Shown here in pieces: positions 50,001 to 63,200 of a stretch of DNA of 64,000 nt. The DNA is taken from assembly GCA_025766275.1 (NCBI GenBank), contig JAFKAC010000045.1, positions 248,001 to 312,000 of the forward strand. The letters run 5' to 3'. Position numbers and translations under genes: made by a program. A model generated the notes under the pieces. The model was not told the origin of the DNA, made no database searches, and saw nothing but the letters and a program-made list of their open reading frames with translations. How positions within the stretch are numbered: position 1 is the stretch's first letter; each line of letters opens with the position of its first letter. This DNA is from Lactarius indigo. Its lineage: Eukaryota > Basidiomycota > Agaricomycetes > Russulales > Russulaceae.

Positions 50001-50784
50001 CATCTAACCATCTAAGTGAGCGTCCCAGTAAGAAGCTCGGAACACAACAACAACCGCACAGGCGACACACGATGCCGGACAACTACCAGGCGCGTAGTAC
50101 ATATCTGGATGCCAAGAATGCATCATGGTCCGTCGCGCAATGGCCACATGTGAGCGAGTGCGAGCCTGAGAGAATCTGAAGACAAAGACGATTGGGTGCG
50201 CAGTAACAAGACGGAAGCAATGTACAAGTGGGGAAGAAATAAGAAACAACCCTCGTTGTAAAAAATGAACCCTACCCCACCAGGGCGTAGCGCCAGGGAG
50301 GGCACTAGGGTTGATAGGGTTAAGGCCGTGGCCAGTTTTCAAAAAGGGGAATCTCAATCCTGATCTTCACTCATCGGTGTGGGGTTCAGTGTGGGCGCGA
50401 CGCTCTCAAGGGCCCCAGGCACAGCATCAAACCCTGAACCGGGGCAGGGTTCTCTGCGCCCTCGAGGAGGCTCTGATTCCGGGCTCAACGGATTGTCCAG
50501 TCACTATTACGCACCCAATCACGTTCCTCTAGGACCGAACACAGAACCGGACGTAATTCGTACTGTCGACTTCGACGCGCGCGCTCGGAGATACTGGAAG
50601 AGCTTACGGGACTGTTCTCACTCCGAGCTGGTCTAAGGTTATCATACCCAACTCAGGGAGGAATTGCTTGCTTATTATATCACATGAGCGTATATGCGTA
50701 TCTAATACATACTGGTTTTTCAGTGAGATAAGGAGCCCATGAGGGGAAAGAGTGAGGGTGTAGGCATCTATAGTCAAATTGTGT
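47008..50784. other. 3.8 kb without a supportable intact gene
   Basis: Apart from possible 5' parts of the F-box gene (to about 47250), an A-rich run (47577-47620) and a possible GMC oxidoreductase remnant near 49.4 kb, nothing recognisable. Several short frames exist on both strands, but they lack family resemblance or consistent splicing. Confidence 0.4.
49300..49474 (-). pseudogene. possible remnant of a GMC oxidoreductase N-terminus
   Basis: The minus strand starts MAAQEYDVLIA and then, after frame changes, FALFLLDQG. This resembles the flavin-binding start of GMC alcohol/aryl-alcohol oxidases (QEYDVIIAGGG, then LLLEQG). The glycine-rich GxGxxG motif is destroyed and no further part of the protein is recognisable. 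A weak call. Confidence 0.25.
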
Positions 50785-52150
50785 TTACTTGGTGCGCTTG
50801 TAAATCTTCTCCAGGAATGTGTGGAAGACAGCGCGGCGGAGTATCGCGTCGCCGTTCGGGCTGCGCACCTCCGGCACTGCATCGATGAGCGCGTTGATAC
50901 GCTCATACGACTGCGCCTCGTACTCCGAATACGCCTTATCGACACCGACCTGGCGGAAGATTTCCTTGACGCGTTCCTCTGCTGCGTTGTCCTTCTGCCC
51001 GTAGCTTGCATCGAGGATCGCGCGCTGCTCAGGGCTGGCACGCGCGAGGGCCGTGTTGATGCACCACGAACACTTGTTGTCCACGATATCCGTGCCGATC
51101 TTGCCGATTTGCTCGGGCGTCCCCGAGTAGTCGAGGTAGTCATCCTGGATCTGGAAGTACTCGCCGAGCGGGACGAGGATGTCCAGTGAGATCTTGAAGT
51201 AATCTGGATCCGACTCGTTGCGCTTCTCGACAGGGAAACCGCAGAGGAGCAGCGCGAGAGCGACGGGGAGATAGAAGGAGTAAAGAGCCGTCTTGTAGAT
51301 GACGATTGTACTGTGCCTGCGGGTCATCATGTAAGCTTCAAAAAGAGGGAATAAAGTAGGGATGGAACGCACCTGGCGAGAGAGAACTTAGACAGATCAA
51401 CGCTGTCTTCTGGAGCGGTTATCAGATCAACGAGTTGCCCCATTTCCGTCTGATACGAGACCTGAACGAGCAGATTCAACGACTTGTCGGGAATGGAGGA
51501 ACGACGTGACATAGCTTACCTCGTGGAGAAGATCGATGATGTCAACGTAATATGACTCCTTGCGGAAGTGCTTGCGAATCATTTGGAAGATCGCCCCTTC
51601 TAGAATGAGTGCGTCGTTAACGGCCATGAAACCGACACCTTCCATGCGATACCAGCAGGGCTGGCCACGACGGGTGATGCTCGAGTCCATTATGTCATCG
51701 GAAACGAGGAAGTAGGCTTGCATCTTGAATCAGTCGTCAATGGCACGTCATATTGACTCAGAGGAATAGAGGCACAGACCCATTCGACCGACCAGCCAAG
51801 GACGGCGGCCTTGAAGTATTCTGCCTCGGTGAGCTCGCGACCCTTGAGGATTGCAACGGTGTCAACAACGCTCAGGCCTCGGTTGAGCTTTCCCCCAGGT
51901 ACGTTGTAGTCCATGCTCTGTTGGGCGATAAGACATCGGCGTCGAATGAAGAGATAGAAGAACGAACGCGTCGGTAGTACTCAATGGCCTCCTCGGGCAT
52001 GTTGTGTTTACGAAAGTCGTCGAGGAGATCATCGCGAACGACGGCATAGACAGCCTCGAAGCGTTTTCGGGCGGCAACCTTTTTGTCCTTGACGGCTGTC
52101 GGAGGAAGAGGGGCGGGAGTAGGGGTGGGTGAGGTCGCGATGGGGGCCAT
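50785..52150 (-). CDS. ERG20: farnesyl diphosphate synthase
   Basis: Five exons splice in frame: 52150-51968, 51917-51780, 51723-51520, 51461-51373 and 51316-50785, giving 381 residues, slightly longer than the usual 345-360 because of a Pro/Thr-rich N-terminus. It condenses IPP with DMAPP and then GPP to farnesyl diphosphate, feeding sterol, ubiquinone and prenylation pathways in the cytosol. The evidence is both aspartate-rich metal-binding motifs, DDIMD (about 116-120) and DDYLD (about 263-267), plus [20 protein letters not shown] and the C-terminal IYKRTK. The aromatic residues before the first motif (AYFLVSDD) fit the short chain-length type. Two donors (GTTCGT, GTCTGT) are non-standard but required by frame. 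All motifs present, so functional. Confidence 0.93.
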
Positions 52151-54655
52151 GTTGAAAAGTGATGGTGAGGGAAGCTGTGAGGAGAGGTCTTAATATAGGG
52201 ACAGCCGGAGTGGAACGATTTAGTGGTCCCAACAAACAAACTTTTCGGTTGAGAACAGACCGGGGGCGTCTTGTCTCGTCTCGTCTCGGCCAACTTGACG
52301 GACCCTTCCCTTTCTCGTCTCTTCGGTTCTTTTCCGGGTCCGCGGTCACTGGAACCACTCTGGAACGTAACCACTCCTCCGTTCCTTTCCTTTTGTTCTC
52401 TCCTCGACCCAGGGCTCGCACCCTGCATTCTACTACTCCATATAGTAGCCCTTTCATAGACGGTAGGTCCGGGCTACTCCCGCTAGAGTGGGGAATAAAA
52501 CGATATCGTAAGGCGTCCCCATCACAGGTAAGCGCCTTTCCGTCTAGTTCATTAATAGCCGAATGGTGGACCCACCAGTTCCCTGTCGCTCCCGTATCGT
52601 TCCCGAATAATTTTACAGTATGGGATCATACAATCAAGTAGTCTAATGTCGTCACAGCACACACTAATACGCATCTAACTTACTTCCAAAGAACCTCTCC
52701 TCACCATGAACGTCGGTGATACTTCCTGCGCCTGGCGGGTTGATTTTTCCAATATGGGTAAATCGGCTTCCTGAAACGTGAGAACCCATGGGCATTTCGG
52801 TTGTAGCCGCAACGCCTGCATGTTCATACTCAGTCCTTCAGTCTCACCCAAAGTAGCGATGAGTCTCGGCATCTCATGGTTGCCGATGCCAGTAACAGAT
52901 AGTGCGTGCCATCACATCAAGCCACAAATACAGCAGCACCACTCCATGATGCATGACGCGCTGTAATGCCTATTCCCACAACCTCCTCCCATACGTATGA
53001 AATACGTATGAAATGTGCGGACACCATTGTCAATGCTGCCAATTGCGGGCGCGTTGACCAATTCGCCTCTTGGCAGTGTCTTACGGCGTGAATCAGCGGT
53101 GCATTAGGTGACGTGTACGCAGAGAGTGGTCCAGATGATGAAGCTATCATGGAAGATAAAAGTGGCGCAAAGCAGTATAATGACCAACAAGGGGTTCAGT
53201 TCATCCCATACCTGACACTTGTTACAATCTGGGAAGCTGACATTCTGTCAGGGATACTGTTCTGCTTCCGTTCCCTCCACCAACCGGTGGCTATCTCATA
53301 TATGTCCCACGGCGCTCCTGCCGCGCGCGCACGGACAACGACTGTTGAGGAGAGGGGTGTCGAGATTGGTTTAGATGTCCCAGACCGCGACCGCGCACAC
53401 GCCCCATCTCGCGCTGTCGCCGCTGCCTCCTCCACCTGCCACGGTAGCGCCACCCGCGCCACCTTCTTCGGGCCGAATCCCGGAGGCACGTGCCGCATCG
53501 GCTTTCACGAAACCGTCCCCCACCCGACACGTCCTGTCAGAAGAAAGGGGAAGGAGAATGGGGGGGGGCGGAGGGCGGAGGAAGTGAAGACACGCCAAAT
53601 GTCGCACGGAAGGTCCGTGTTGACCATACACGGGTCGCGAGGGGGGGGTGCTAGTGAACGCCGTACGGAGGAGCACACCCCAATTTATCCACGTGCTTAT
53701 ACATTAAGCGGTGCTGTCGAAAACGAAATCATCCGTTGGGGCATTTATGTGCACATCACTTCGCATGTAACTTACGAGGGTGCATAAGCCAAGGCACAAG
53801 CTGCTCTTGAATTTGAAGCTCGGAGGGCCACGTGATCCGACTTAGTTGGATTTTGAGCTCCACTTGGTTCAAGTTTCTCTGCACCTTACGAGAACCCCTT
53901 GACGACCCCCTGGTGCAGTCGTGAGGGGATCGAATCCTGGCACTAGACCTTCTCGCCCACCCGAAGTGACGTAAAGGCTCGGTCCTGAATCTAGCTATTT
54001 CTATTTCTCAGCTCGGGCAGTATACTCATTGCAAGTGGGCAAAACTCAAGACAGTATTGGGACGAAAGCACACTCGCAGAACGATATCGAGGCTCTTTCC
54101 ACATCCACATAACCTGAAGTCGGAAAGGGCCAAGCGGATTGTGTCAGAGCTACTTTTTAAGCCTCATTGACAGACTGCCGATCCCGGACGTCGCGACGGC
54201 CTGTCAGATTGTGTTGTGGAAATGCCCCAGATTCCACGGACGGCATCCCACGACAACAGGGGACACGTCACGCTCTGGATACAGAACGTACCCCAAGTCA
54301 GCCCTCAAGACAATTGCCTCTCGGTCATTTCCTTGAGGGGTCCTTCGGGGAATGACGCGCCAATGGAAAGCGCGCACTAATTAGACTTGGGACAACGGGA
54401 CCCACTGCAGTGCAGTATTTGATTCATTTGGTCCGTGATCGGCAAGCTGGGGGCCAGTGACGTTAATTAAGGTCCCGCATATAGGGGGAGGTGTGTACCT
54501 TCGTCGCTTGCTGTTGCTCCTCTGAGACTTTTTGACCTTACAAGGTCCATGCGCCAGACACACTTTCCCGTGTCCCTACCCAAAAGCCACATTCTATAGG
54601 TACACACAACAATCAAGCTCCTCCCTCCCGCCTCCGGGAGCCACAATGCTGCTCT
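52151..54655. other. 2.5 kb without a supportable gene
   Basis: 52151-52250 is the ERG20 promoter side. Beyond it I see GC-rich open frames on both strands at 53.2-53.8 kb that contradict each other and match nothing I know. Near 53925 there is a short gatcgaatcc motif, discussed under rejected items. Confidence 0.4.
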
Positions 54656-54659
54656 GCCG

Positions 54660-54666
54660 GTATATA
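54660..54666 (+). promoter_or_regulatory. possible TATA box
   Basis: gtatata about 125 nt upstream of the first ATG (54791) of the membrane-protein gene, followed by a CT-rich stretch, as is common before fungal transcription starts. Confidence 0.35.
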
Positions 54667-54790
54667 GCTTGAAAGGGAGCCCGCGAATCGCCGTTCTGTC
54701 TGCCATACACACACTCTCTCTTTTGACATTCAGCAGCCGGCTGCTTGCGTTCATCGACTGGAAAACGAAACACCCTCTCGAATACAAAAC

Positions 54791-55437
54791 ATGTCTGGTA
54801 AAGTGTGTTCTTCTCGGTGTCGCTCCCCCCCAGCTCAACGCTCTCGTCCCAGTCTTTTCACGCTCCGCGTCATGGGTCCCGCAGGCGACCCTCGTCCTCT
54901 CCTTGTTCCTCTTCCCACTCCTCCCCAGCGCAAACGCAGCGCCCACACCAGACCCATCGTGAGCAGCAGTAACACCGCCTTCTTTCCCCAAGTCATCTCA
55001 CTCACCCCCCACAGCACTGCCACCACCACCTCGCCGCTCGACGAACGAGCCGACGAACCCACGCACAAATCCTCCTCTGGCGGCCTCCCAGTCCCCGCCC
55101 TCCTCGCCATAGTCACCGTATCCCGTACGTCCCCCCACCCACCCACCCTACCTAAACACACTCACGCTCACGCGGCACAGTCTTCCTCCTGCTCCTCGGC
55201 GCCACCCTGGGGTACATGTACGTGCGCCGGCGGCGTGTGCAACAGAAGCGCGCGAACCACCGCAAGCGCACCGCGCAGTTCCAAGAGATGCATCGTGCCG
55301 GCGCGCGGCCGTACTACGCGGGCGACGCGCAGCAGCCCATTCCTGTCTCATTACCCCTCTCTGAGACGGTGAGTACGACGACGGCGTCGTCTCACGAAAA
55401 GGGGCCGCGGTACCCGATCAGGGCGTACGTTGTGTAG
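54791..55437 (+). CDS. small single-pass membrane protein, start uncertain
   Basis: Not a named family. The in-phase exons end at 54958, run 55015-55124, and run 55181-55437 (TAG). They encode a signal-like hydrophobic segment (ATLVLSLFLFPLLPSANA), a short Ser/Thr/Pro ectodomain (TATTTSPLDERADEP), a transmembrane helix formed across the second intron (ALLAIVTVSLFLLLLGAT) and a basic cytoplasmic tail (YVRRRRVQQKRANHRKR) ending in PYYAGDAQQPIP and a Ser-rich stretch. The frame of the signal segment has no ATG of its own; the ATG at 54791 lies in another frame and would need a very short intron or a different first exon. Type I topology is inferred. Confidence 0.5.
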
Positions 55438-55920
55438 GGTGCCGGGAGAAGTGATGCTTTTTGATTATTATTATTATTTGGTTGTAAGTAGTAAATGCAT
55501 GATGTGAGGACACGCTTGTTTTTTTTTTAAAGCGTGTCCTATTTTTGTATGATCGATGCGTAGTGATTTCAGCCGTAGTTTCGGACGGTCGTGATTTGGG
55601 GCAGTGGGACATGTTTGAGACAAAAGTGAGACCAGCCGCCTCACTACACAATAAGGTCATCCGTTTGTCCATTATTGCTCCCGTCTAGTATCTGTCGATG
55701 TTGATGACAAGCACGAGCGAATGAACGAACAAATCATTATCATTCGTATTATCTACAGAGACAAAAAGATCCGAAATGCTGACAGAGTGAATACAAACAA
55801 ACAGGGGAGACCTCCGAGTCCGGGTGAGGACTGGGAAAATAGATATATATGTCGTGTACTTTACATCCACTACCCATATGTGCATAGATGGATATCTCAA
55901 TAAAGGCCCGAGGAAAATTA
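55438..55920. other. convergent 3' intergenic region
   Basis: Between the membrane-protein gene (plus) and the ATPase gene (minus). AT-rich (ttattattattatttgg, a T9 run) and likely to hold both 3' ends; no gene. Confidence 0.45.
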
Positions 55921-58900
55921 TTACCACGCAATCCAGGCAAGGAAACTCTTGGGATATTTGCGCACGATAAGTTTGCGCGTCTCGTCGAGGCTACATCCGA
56001 CCAGTTAGCGCTAGGATCTGGGGAAGTAAGAAAGCCAAACTTACATAAGGAGCGCCAGTGCGAAGGTCAACGGGATGAAGAAGTGTTTTGCGGGGATGTT
56101 GCTTGTCTGGAAGACATGGTGGCTTGATTACGCAATGGGTGTCAGCGCGTGTATCGGAGGGTGTGCAGAAGAGAGGGGCGTACAAGACGGGGACGTAGCA
56201 GAAGAAGATACCGATTAGGAGAGCGCAGATCGCCGAGGGGATCACCATGCGGTTCACGCCCCACGTAGGCGGCTGCTGGAAGATACTCGAGCGACGCGTG
56301 CGAGTAGAGAGCAAGTTACTGTGCAAAAATATCATCGTCAGATCCTCCTCCCCCATTATACGAAGGGCACGAAACACACCCCCACTGCATCACGACGAGG
56401 GTGAAGAAGTAAACGCTCTGGGCTTCGTACAGTAGATCATTTGTGAACTCAGGGGGGTAGTTGCCGAATTTCCCCGCCAAAGATGTGAAGGGCACGCCGT
56501 GGACCTGGAGGTACCAGAATGACCTGGATGCAATCGTCAGCTAAAATGGGACGAGATACGACGACAAATAGAGGACGGACATGGACATGGCGCAGAGCGA
56601 CTCGAGGATACCGAGGAAACCGTACGCGTGCAGTAACAAGCGGATATTCGCGAGGCGGTCCTTGCGTATGTTGCGAGGCGGGCGGTTGAGCAGGCCGCTC
56701 TCTGGCGGCTCGAAGCACATGCTGAGCGCGGGAAGGACATCGGTCTGCGTGGTAGTGCGAGTGTGAGCGAGCGCCTTAGAGGCGTGCAGATAGTAATAAT
56801 ACGCACAGCGACGCAAATCAAGATCATCTGGATGTTGCTGAGCATTTGCGGGACGCCAAGGACAACGTTCAGAACGATGGGCATGAGCTCAGAGAAACTG
56901 GTGTCATCAGACCGTCAGAACTAGCAGGAATGAACAAAAACGGAGGGTAGTTTACCTGCCGGCAGGAAGGAGGTACAGGGTTGTCTTTTTCAAGTTGTCG
57001 AACACCAAGCGGCCTGCGTGGGAGAGAGCGCGATCAGAACCAATGAAGACGACGGGACCAAGAGACGCGACGTACCATATTCCAGCGCGACAACGATCGC
57101 GGAAAAGTCCTCCAAAAGTACCATGTCTGCTGCCTCGCGCGCGACGTCTGACCCATTGCCCATAGCAATACCGCAGTCTGCTGCGCGCAGCGCGGGTGCG
57201 TCGTTGACACCATCACCCGTGACAGCGACGACGCACTCGCGGGCCTGCATGGAGCGGACGATGCGGAGCTTCTGTTCGGGGGTGGTGCGGGCAAAGACGA
57301 TCTCCTTGTACGAGCAGAGGACCTCCTCCTGCTCCGGCGTGAGCGTCTCGAGTTCCGCGCCAGTGATGACGATGCTCTGCGGGGGATCACTCGGGTCGTG
57401 CGAATCGGTTATGTCGACGTGCTCCTTATCCTTGAACGAGCTCTGCTCCAACAGGTCCGATGCGTGGTGAACTGCGGCCGGGTTCGTAATGATGCCTGCT
57501 TGTGCGGCAATGGCAACGGCGGTAGCGGGGTGGTCACCAGTGACGACGAAGAAGCGGATTCCAGCTCCACGACATGTCCTGAAAGGTACAAGTCAGCGGG
57601 GACAAAGGTCACGTGCAAAGGACGCCAAAGCGCACCGAACAGTATCCGGGATATCGGGCTTAAGAGGGTCGATCAGGCCCACCATACCGACGATGATCAG
57701 ATCCGAGTTCAAGCCGTCGACGAGTTCGTTAAAGTCCTCTGAATACGGGTCGATTTCCTTGGGCAGGGCGTCACGTGGGACCACACGACGCGCAAGGAGG
57801 AGCACACGGCGACCTTGTGCAGCCCACTGCTCCTGGATCGCGACGACGCGTTGGCGCGCGGCGTAGGTGAGGAATAAGGGTTTTTCGGCGCCTGGGGAGA
57901 TGACGTGGGAGCAACGGCTGAGGAGGATCTCTGGGGCACCCTTGACGCAGAGCAGGAGATCACCGGGTGCGAACGAGTCCCAGGAGGCAAGCGGCGCGGG
58001 GAGAGGACCTTCGTTGCTCGTAGGGGGGACAGCTTCGGAGAGCGTGAGCATGTATTTTGTCTGGAAATGGCGTCAGCGGGGTTTGTTAGACGAGCGCGAA
58101 GCAGCTCACCTTGGAGTTGAAGGCCATTTTGTGAACATGTTTCCAGCGCGTGCGCGCCGCGTCGACAGAGGCAAGGAGGAAATCGGCGAATTTCAAGAGC
58201 GCAGAGTCTGGAAATGTGATGAGAAAACGAGGAGGAAGAGAAATCGGATTTACTGACCAGTGGCATCACCGTTGATTTTGCGATTCGAGTCTGAAGGAGA
58301 ACCCTCGAAAGAGGCGGCGTTGCAGAGGGCAGCGACGGTGGCGAGCTGACGTTGGTTTTCGAGAACCGAGTGCGGGGCCGAGTCGAGCGAGTCGCGCAAG
58401 GAGGAAAGAGAGTACGTGACGTCATAGATCGCGGCATCTTCGACGTGCATCTTGTTCTGCGTTAAAGTGCCCGTTTTATCCTGAAAAGGTAATAAATACC
58501 CGCAAATACGGATTTAAGTCGGCCTTACCGAGCACAGAACGTTGACGGAGCCGAGGGTCTCGACGATGGATAGCGACCTGTAGTCAGATGGTTTAAATAA
58601 CACCAACATGAGACCGTGATGGTAGGACCTACTTGCACAGCACCTTGTGCTTGCTCAGAGTGTTTGCAACCTTGGCCAAAGACAGAGTAACCGCAATCGG
58701 AAGTCCCTCCGGAATGAAAGCGACTAAATGAAAAGGGCGTGTCAGTCATTTCCGGAGAGGGCGCAATCAAGCAGCACAGATATTTACCCATAACAGAAAC
58801 GACATCGATAAGGAGGCCCGAAGTGTTGATGTACTTGGGGAAGCTGTGGCGTAACCTGAGCAGAAGAAGCCTGAGCCACGCTGCAATTACGGAAGGGACA

Positions 58901-60266
58901 GGTGCCCTCACCATGCGGCCCACAAGATAACAATAATGACGGCAACCATGGTGGCGAGACTAGCGATGATGACAACAAAGCGGAGAATCTCACGTTGCAG
59001 CGTCGTCATCGACACCGGTGCGGCAGAGGACAGTTTAGCGATGCGTCCGCTGTGGATAGCTCGTATGAGATTTCGGTGAGGCTGTGAAGGAGAAAGGCGG
59101 TGACGTACAAGACAGTGTTGTCGCCGGTCTGGAAGACGAGACCTCGGCCAGACCCGCTGACGCAGAGCGTCCCTTGGAGTGCGATGTTCTTCGTCTAAAC
59201 AAACATAGTTAGAGATGGGCGCTTCCCGTGGAGCATCGATAGTGCAGACCTCGAGGATGTTGTCGTTTGTCTTTTCCAAGCGCCCTGCAACCGGTTCACT
59301 CTAAACAAGGAAAAGCCAAATGTCAGCGCCAGAAAAAAAAAAATGAAAGGGTGCATGTCCCGGACATACCTCGCCAGTGAGCACGCTACGGTCGAACCTG
59401 ATATCCCCACTGACGTCGATCAGTTTGACATCTGCGGGCACCTTCTGGCCAAGAGCGATTTGTACAATATCACCGGGGACGAGAGCCGCGGCGGGCACAG
59501 TGACCTGCCTGCCGTCGCGGAGCACGATGACGTCTGCGGGGAGCATGCCTTGGATAGAGGACATCACGCGGGACGTGGAGAAGTCCTGCCACGCGTTGAA
59601 GATGGCCTGCAGGACGACGACGACGAGGAGCACGATCGCGAGCGCCAGGTTAGACGCCTGAGGGGCCGGTTCACCCAATGGCTTCCTAAAAGTGCATGGG
59701 GTGTTCCTCAGTCACCAAGCCAACGAAATGCGCCCAGGGTTGAACTTACCAGGCAAGGAAGCAAACTATGCTCGCCGCCAGAAGCAGACTACCAAAGCCG
59801 CCGAAAACCCATCCAAGCACTTTACGCAACATACGGCTCGGCGGGGGCGAGATCTGGTTCGGGCCATACCGCGCGGTGCGACGCTGCGCCTGTGGGGAGT
59901 CGATGCCGGTCTGGGGGGAGGCACCGAGACGGCGGAGCGCCTCATCGATAGACACGTGGTGCCAATCGAGGTCGGATAGATCTGTGGTAGGGTTGAGAAA
60001 GTTCGTACAGTGAAGTAGAAAAGGGAGGGGGATCATGTACCTTTAACCCCGTTTTTTCCGTTGTTGGCCTGTTTTTCCCGTCCAGATTCCAACTGCAAGC
60101 TCATAGTGCGGAACTCGACCGGGAGGCGAGCGGAGGGCCGACTGTGGTCCTGGATAGAGACCGTCCTTTGGGCAGCAAGCGGGAGGCCGTGATCGGTATG
60201 GGGAGCATTGCGACCCAAAGTGGGCACGTTGGTGATCTTCTGATTCTCGATATCGACCGTCGCCAT
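55921..60266 (-). CDS. P-type cation ATPase, Na+/K+-ATPase alpha-like (IIC)
   Basis: About 20 exons; the first runs 60266-60041 (ATG, MATVDIENQ), and others include 59981-59750, 59685-59370, 59300-59250, 59194-59109, 59049-58912, 58855-58788, 58723-58633, 58577-58529, 58480-58258, 58207-58110, 58060-57636, 57578-57076, 57013-56956, 56897-56807 and last 55990-55921. Boundaries between 56.55 and 56.05 kb are approximate. Order: cytoplasmic N-terminus with WHHVSIDEALRRL, M1-M2, A-domain with LTGESEP, M3-M4 with PEGLP, phosphorylation motif CSDKTGTLTQNKM, nucleotide-binding KGAPE, hinge VTGDGVNDAPAL, and M5-M10. The C-terminus LDETRKLIVRKYP resembles the DEVRKL end of Na+/K+-ATPase alpha. It would move monovalent cations (or protons) across a membrane using ATP; a beta subunit is not visible. 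All catalytic motifs intact. Confidence 0.85.
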
Positions 60267-63200
60267 GCCGGACGGAAGTAGTAATGAGGCTGCCAAAGGA
60301 GCACGAGCTTGAGGGGAAGGAAGAGAGAGCGTCTCATTTTCGACGGTATTTAAAGCATGTGTGCACAGGTACAACGGCTGTAAATGGCGCGAAGGTTTTG
60401 GTTTCCGGCAACGGAGAGAGACTTTCCCAGAGCTCCGGGGTGCGGAGCAACGGATGTAGACTTTTGTGAACAGTGAAAATTGTTGCAAACAGTTGAGTTG
60501 TTTAAGCCATTGGAAAGGCGTGACGAGAGATATTCGCCGAAGGGCAATCACTCACTCGTGGTGAGAATCGATAGCCAAACTGACATCTCCTTGCGTAGCG
60601 GAGCTAGCCTGGTTGCTTTGCTGTGCCTTCGTCAATGAGAGGGAAATTCGCCCCGCGCTGGCTCATAGACACCATATCCATCTCAGCTCCACCGCTTGGC
60701 CTGTGGCGAGCCTAAGTGCACAGCATCCCCGCTTGGCAAGCCAATTGCCAGATACGTATGCCTTTACCAAGCGGCAGCGTTGATATTCCCACGTAGAGGG
60801 GTATCAACACGCGGGTTCTGTAACACCTGCCAAGAATAATTGCAGCCGTTAGACAGTTCTTCTTTGTTTCACGTTTGGCCAAGGTATGAGCGATGCATTG
60901 CATCAGCCCCCAAAATCGTAACGGTCTAAGTCACATTGGGCATGTGATACCACGCCATATATCACGGCAGTTCCCGGCTCTCCCACGATCGAAATTTGAA
61001 TGATAACGCCCCGAATCGGCTCGCCGCAATATCATTGAGCAGCTGCACTGCAGTATGTTGAAACCGCATATGGTGCCAAACTAACTACTCTTGCCATCGG
61101 ACAATCAAAGTACTCAAACTCTATCAGGTGACGCCGTCAATGCCATCCTTTTTCGGCACCTAACCAACTTTCAGCTAATAACTCCACATAGAGTCGTGTA
61201 CGGATTTTTGCCAATCATGGACTAGAAGTGACCCAAATCGTGTCCTTGTGGCATCCAGGGGTGAAAATTTGTCTCGAACATCCCACAAACTGGTGGACAA
61301 GTGGAAGTACCCGGACCTTGTGACCAACCGAAGACACACGCTTGACAACCCCTTTTCGATCTTATCAGGCAAGCAGGGACAGGGACCTACTATACTCGGC
61401 TTGTAGCACCAATCCCCCCCCCCCCCTTTCGAATGGCTGCAATGTACGCGGCGATACATGAAGCTCTGAAGGATCAGGTGATCCGCGCGAGGCGGACTAA
61501 TCTATTTGAACGCCGTGTCTCATATTGACAGAAACGTGGCCTACGATCGGCAGTTGCCACGATGGATGGGCAGTGACTTGCAGTGTGCTTATGCTTTCAC
61601 ACGCCATACATCACGTATGTAGTGCCAATGCTTGACCATTCCAACGAAGGTTGGTCACACTATCAACGAGGGGAATAATTTGTGGGGTGATAAATAACAT
61701 CACCCCGAACACTGCCATCAGTTCCCTCTGGATTTGCTTCAGATCAATCCATTGTGGCGCGTGTTCTGGTACTCACGGCATCACACATCATAGTTACGTG
61801 ACTGACGTGCAGACGAAACGACTCGGGATTCAGGGGAACCCCAGTGGGAACTCACAGTAAGCTGATGGGTTCTGGAGTACAGTAGAACACACGTAAATGG
61901 GCAACAACCGTGACGGAAGGGCTGGGTGGCAGTGCGTGCCTGTCTCCCGGAGCGACTCCTTGTGGAGACCATCAATCCAAGTCCTACAGCTGGACCAGGA
62001 TAAGTAGAAGGCAGAGTAGCAGCCGCTCCACTGCAACGGATGCACGGAGGGCAGAAGCCACTAAACCTATGAACTAGGCGAAGCGGTGCCCAGTAGGACA
62101 TCAACGTCTTCAGGCTTGATCTGGCCATGGGACTCGTGCCCAACTGATGTGCCAAGGGCCCGCCCGTTCTTTCTTGGTCCTCTCCTGTTCTAAATCGGCC
62201 ATTCTGGGCAATTATTAACCCCAACTTACGTCCATCCAGGAACATGAACTCTGCTTATATGATAACTCGGGCTGGATCGTGCTGGAATTCCCAGTCGACC
62301 CGGCCTCAGTGGACGACCCCTTATGTGGGCACCTGGTCGCTACTAGTGGGCAGCGCCGCCATTCACCACACGGCATCGAAATCAAACCCACTCTTTCCCA
62401 CTCCCCACTATACGCAACTCTTTGCCTCACCGTAAGGCGCTCTTTTTAACGCGGACTACACCTATAAGTTCTTTGCCAACTGGACACCCACAAACTTGCG
62501 AATGCGGAGACGAAGAACGCACCACCCGCCACACCATTCATACTCATAACCTCCTCCCGTAACATGCTTGGGATAGAACCCTCGTACCCGGATCCAATCG
62601 CATCGTTTTTGTGAACACAAGGCGGACTTTAAACGTTGCTCGCATGTTGCTTGCGCCCAAGAATAAGTATGTGTCATCTTTATCTCGCTCACTCTCCACC
62701 TCTTCTCCACCTCGCAGGTTTCTACTTTCGTCTTTTTAACGTCTTCGTCGTCGTCATATGCTCGCTTTTGCGGTCGCAAACTGGGTCAGATCGAGTTTCG
62801 GACTTGTCGTTGTTGACGAAAACTTAGGTGACGTGGGCCGAAGCCCCGACACCAAGGTGCGCGCTGAGTTCCTCAATCCCACCCCTTGCATGCGACGAAC
62901 GGATTCTCACGCGCATCTTGCAAGCACACCTGCACAACTCCGCGTATCAATGTTCCTTATTCCGCGTCTGCATTCCTATCGCGCCCATGTATACCTTCAC
63001 GTGCTGATAAGACATTTGGTGTGACGGTTTTGCCATTTCGATCATACTTGCATAGAAGTTTCGGCGAACCCAACGACCTCCTCGAATGGGTTTCGAACGT
63101 CGTACGTGGAAACGAGCCTTCCCATCTGCTTCTTAGTATGGTATTATCACGTTTTATCTTCTACGTCGAAATGGCATGTATTGTTAGTGAAGGTGAACAC

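Noticed and set aside
53113..53787. 224-codon plus-strand frame
   Set aside because: Competing minus-strand frames of similar length cover the same GC-rich DNA, and no motif or splice pattern favours any of them.
53870..53960. tRNA-like or SINE-like motif (gatcgaatcctggcac)
   Set aside because: The B-box-like core is one base off and no cloverleaf with a proper acceptor stem can be drawn on either strand.
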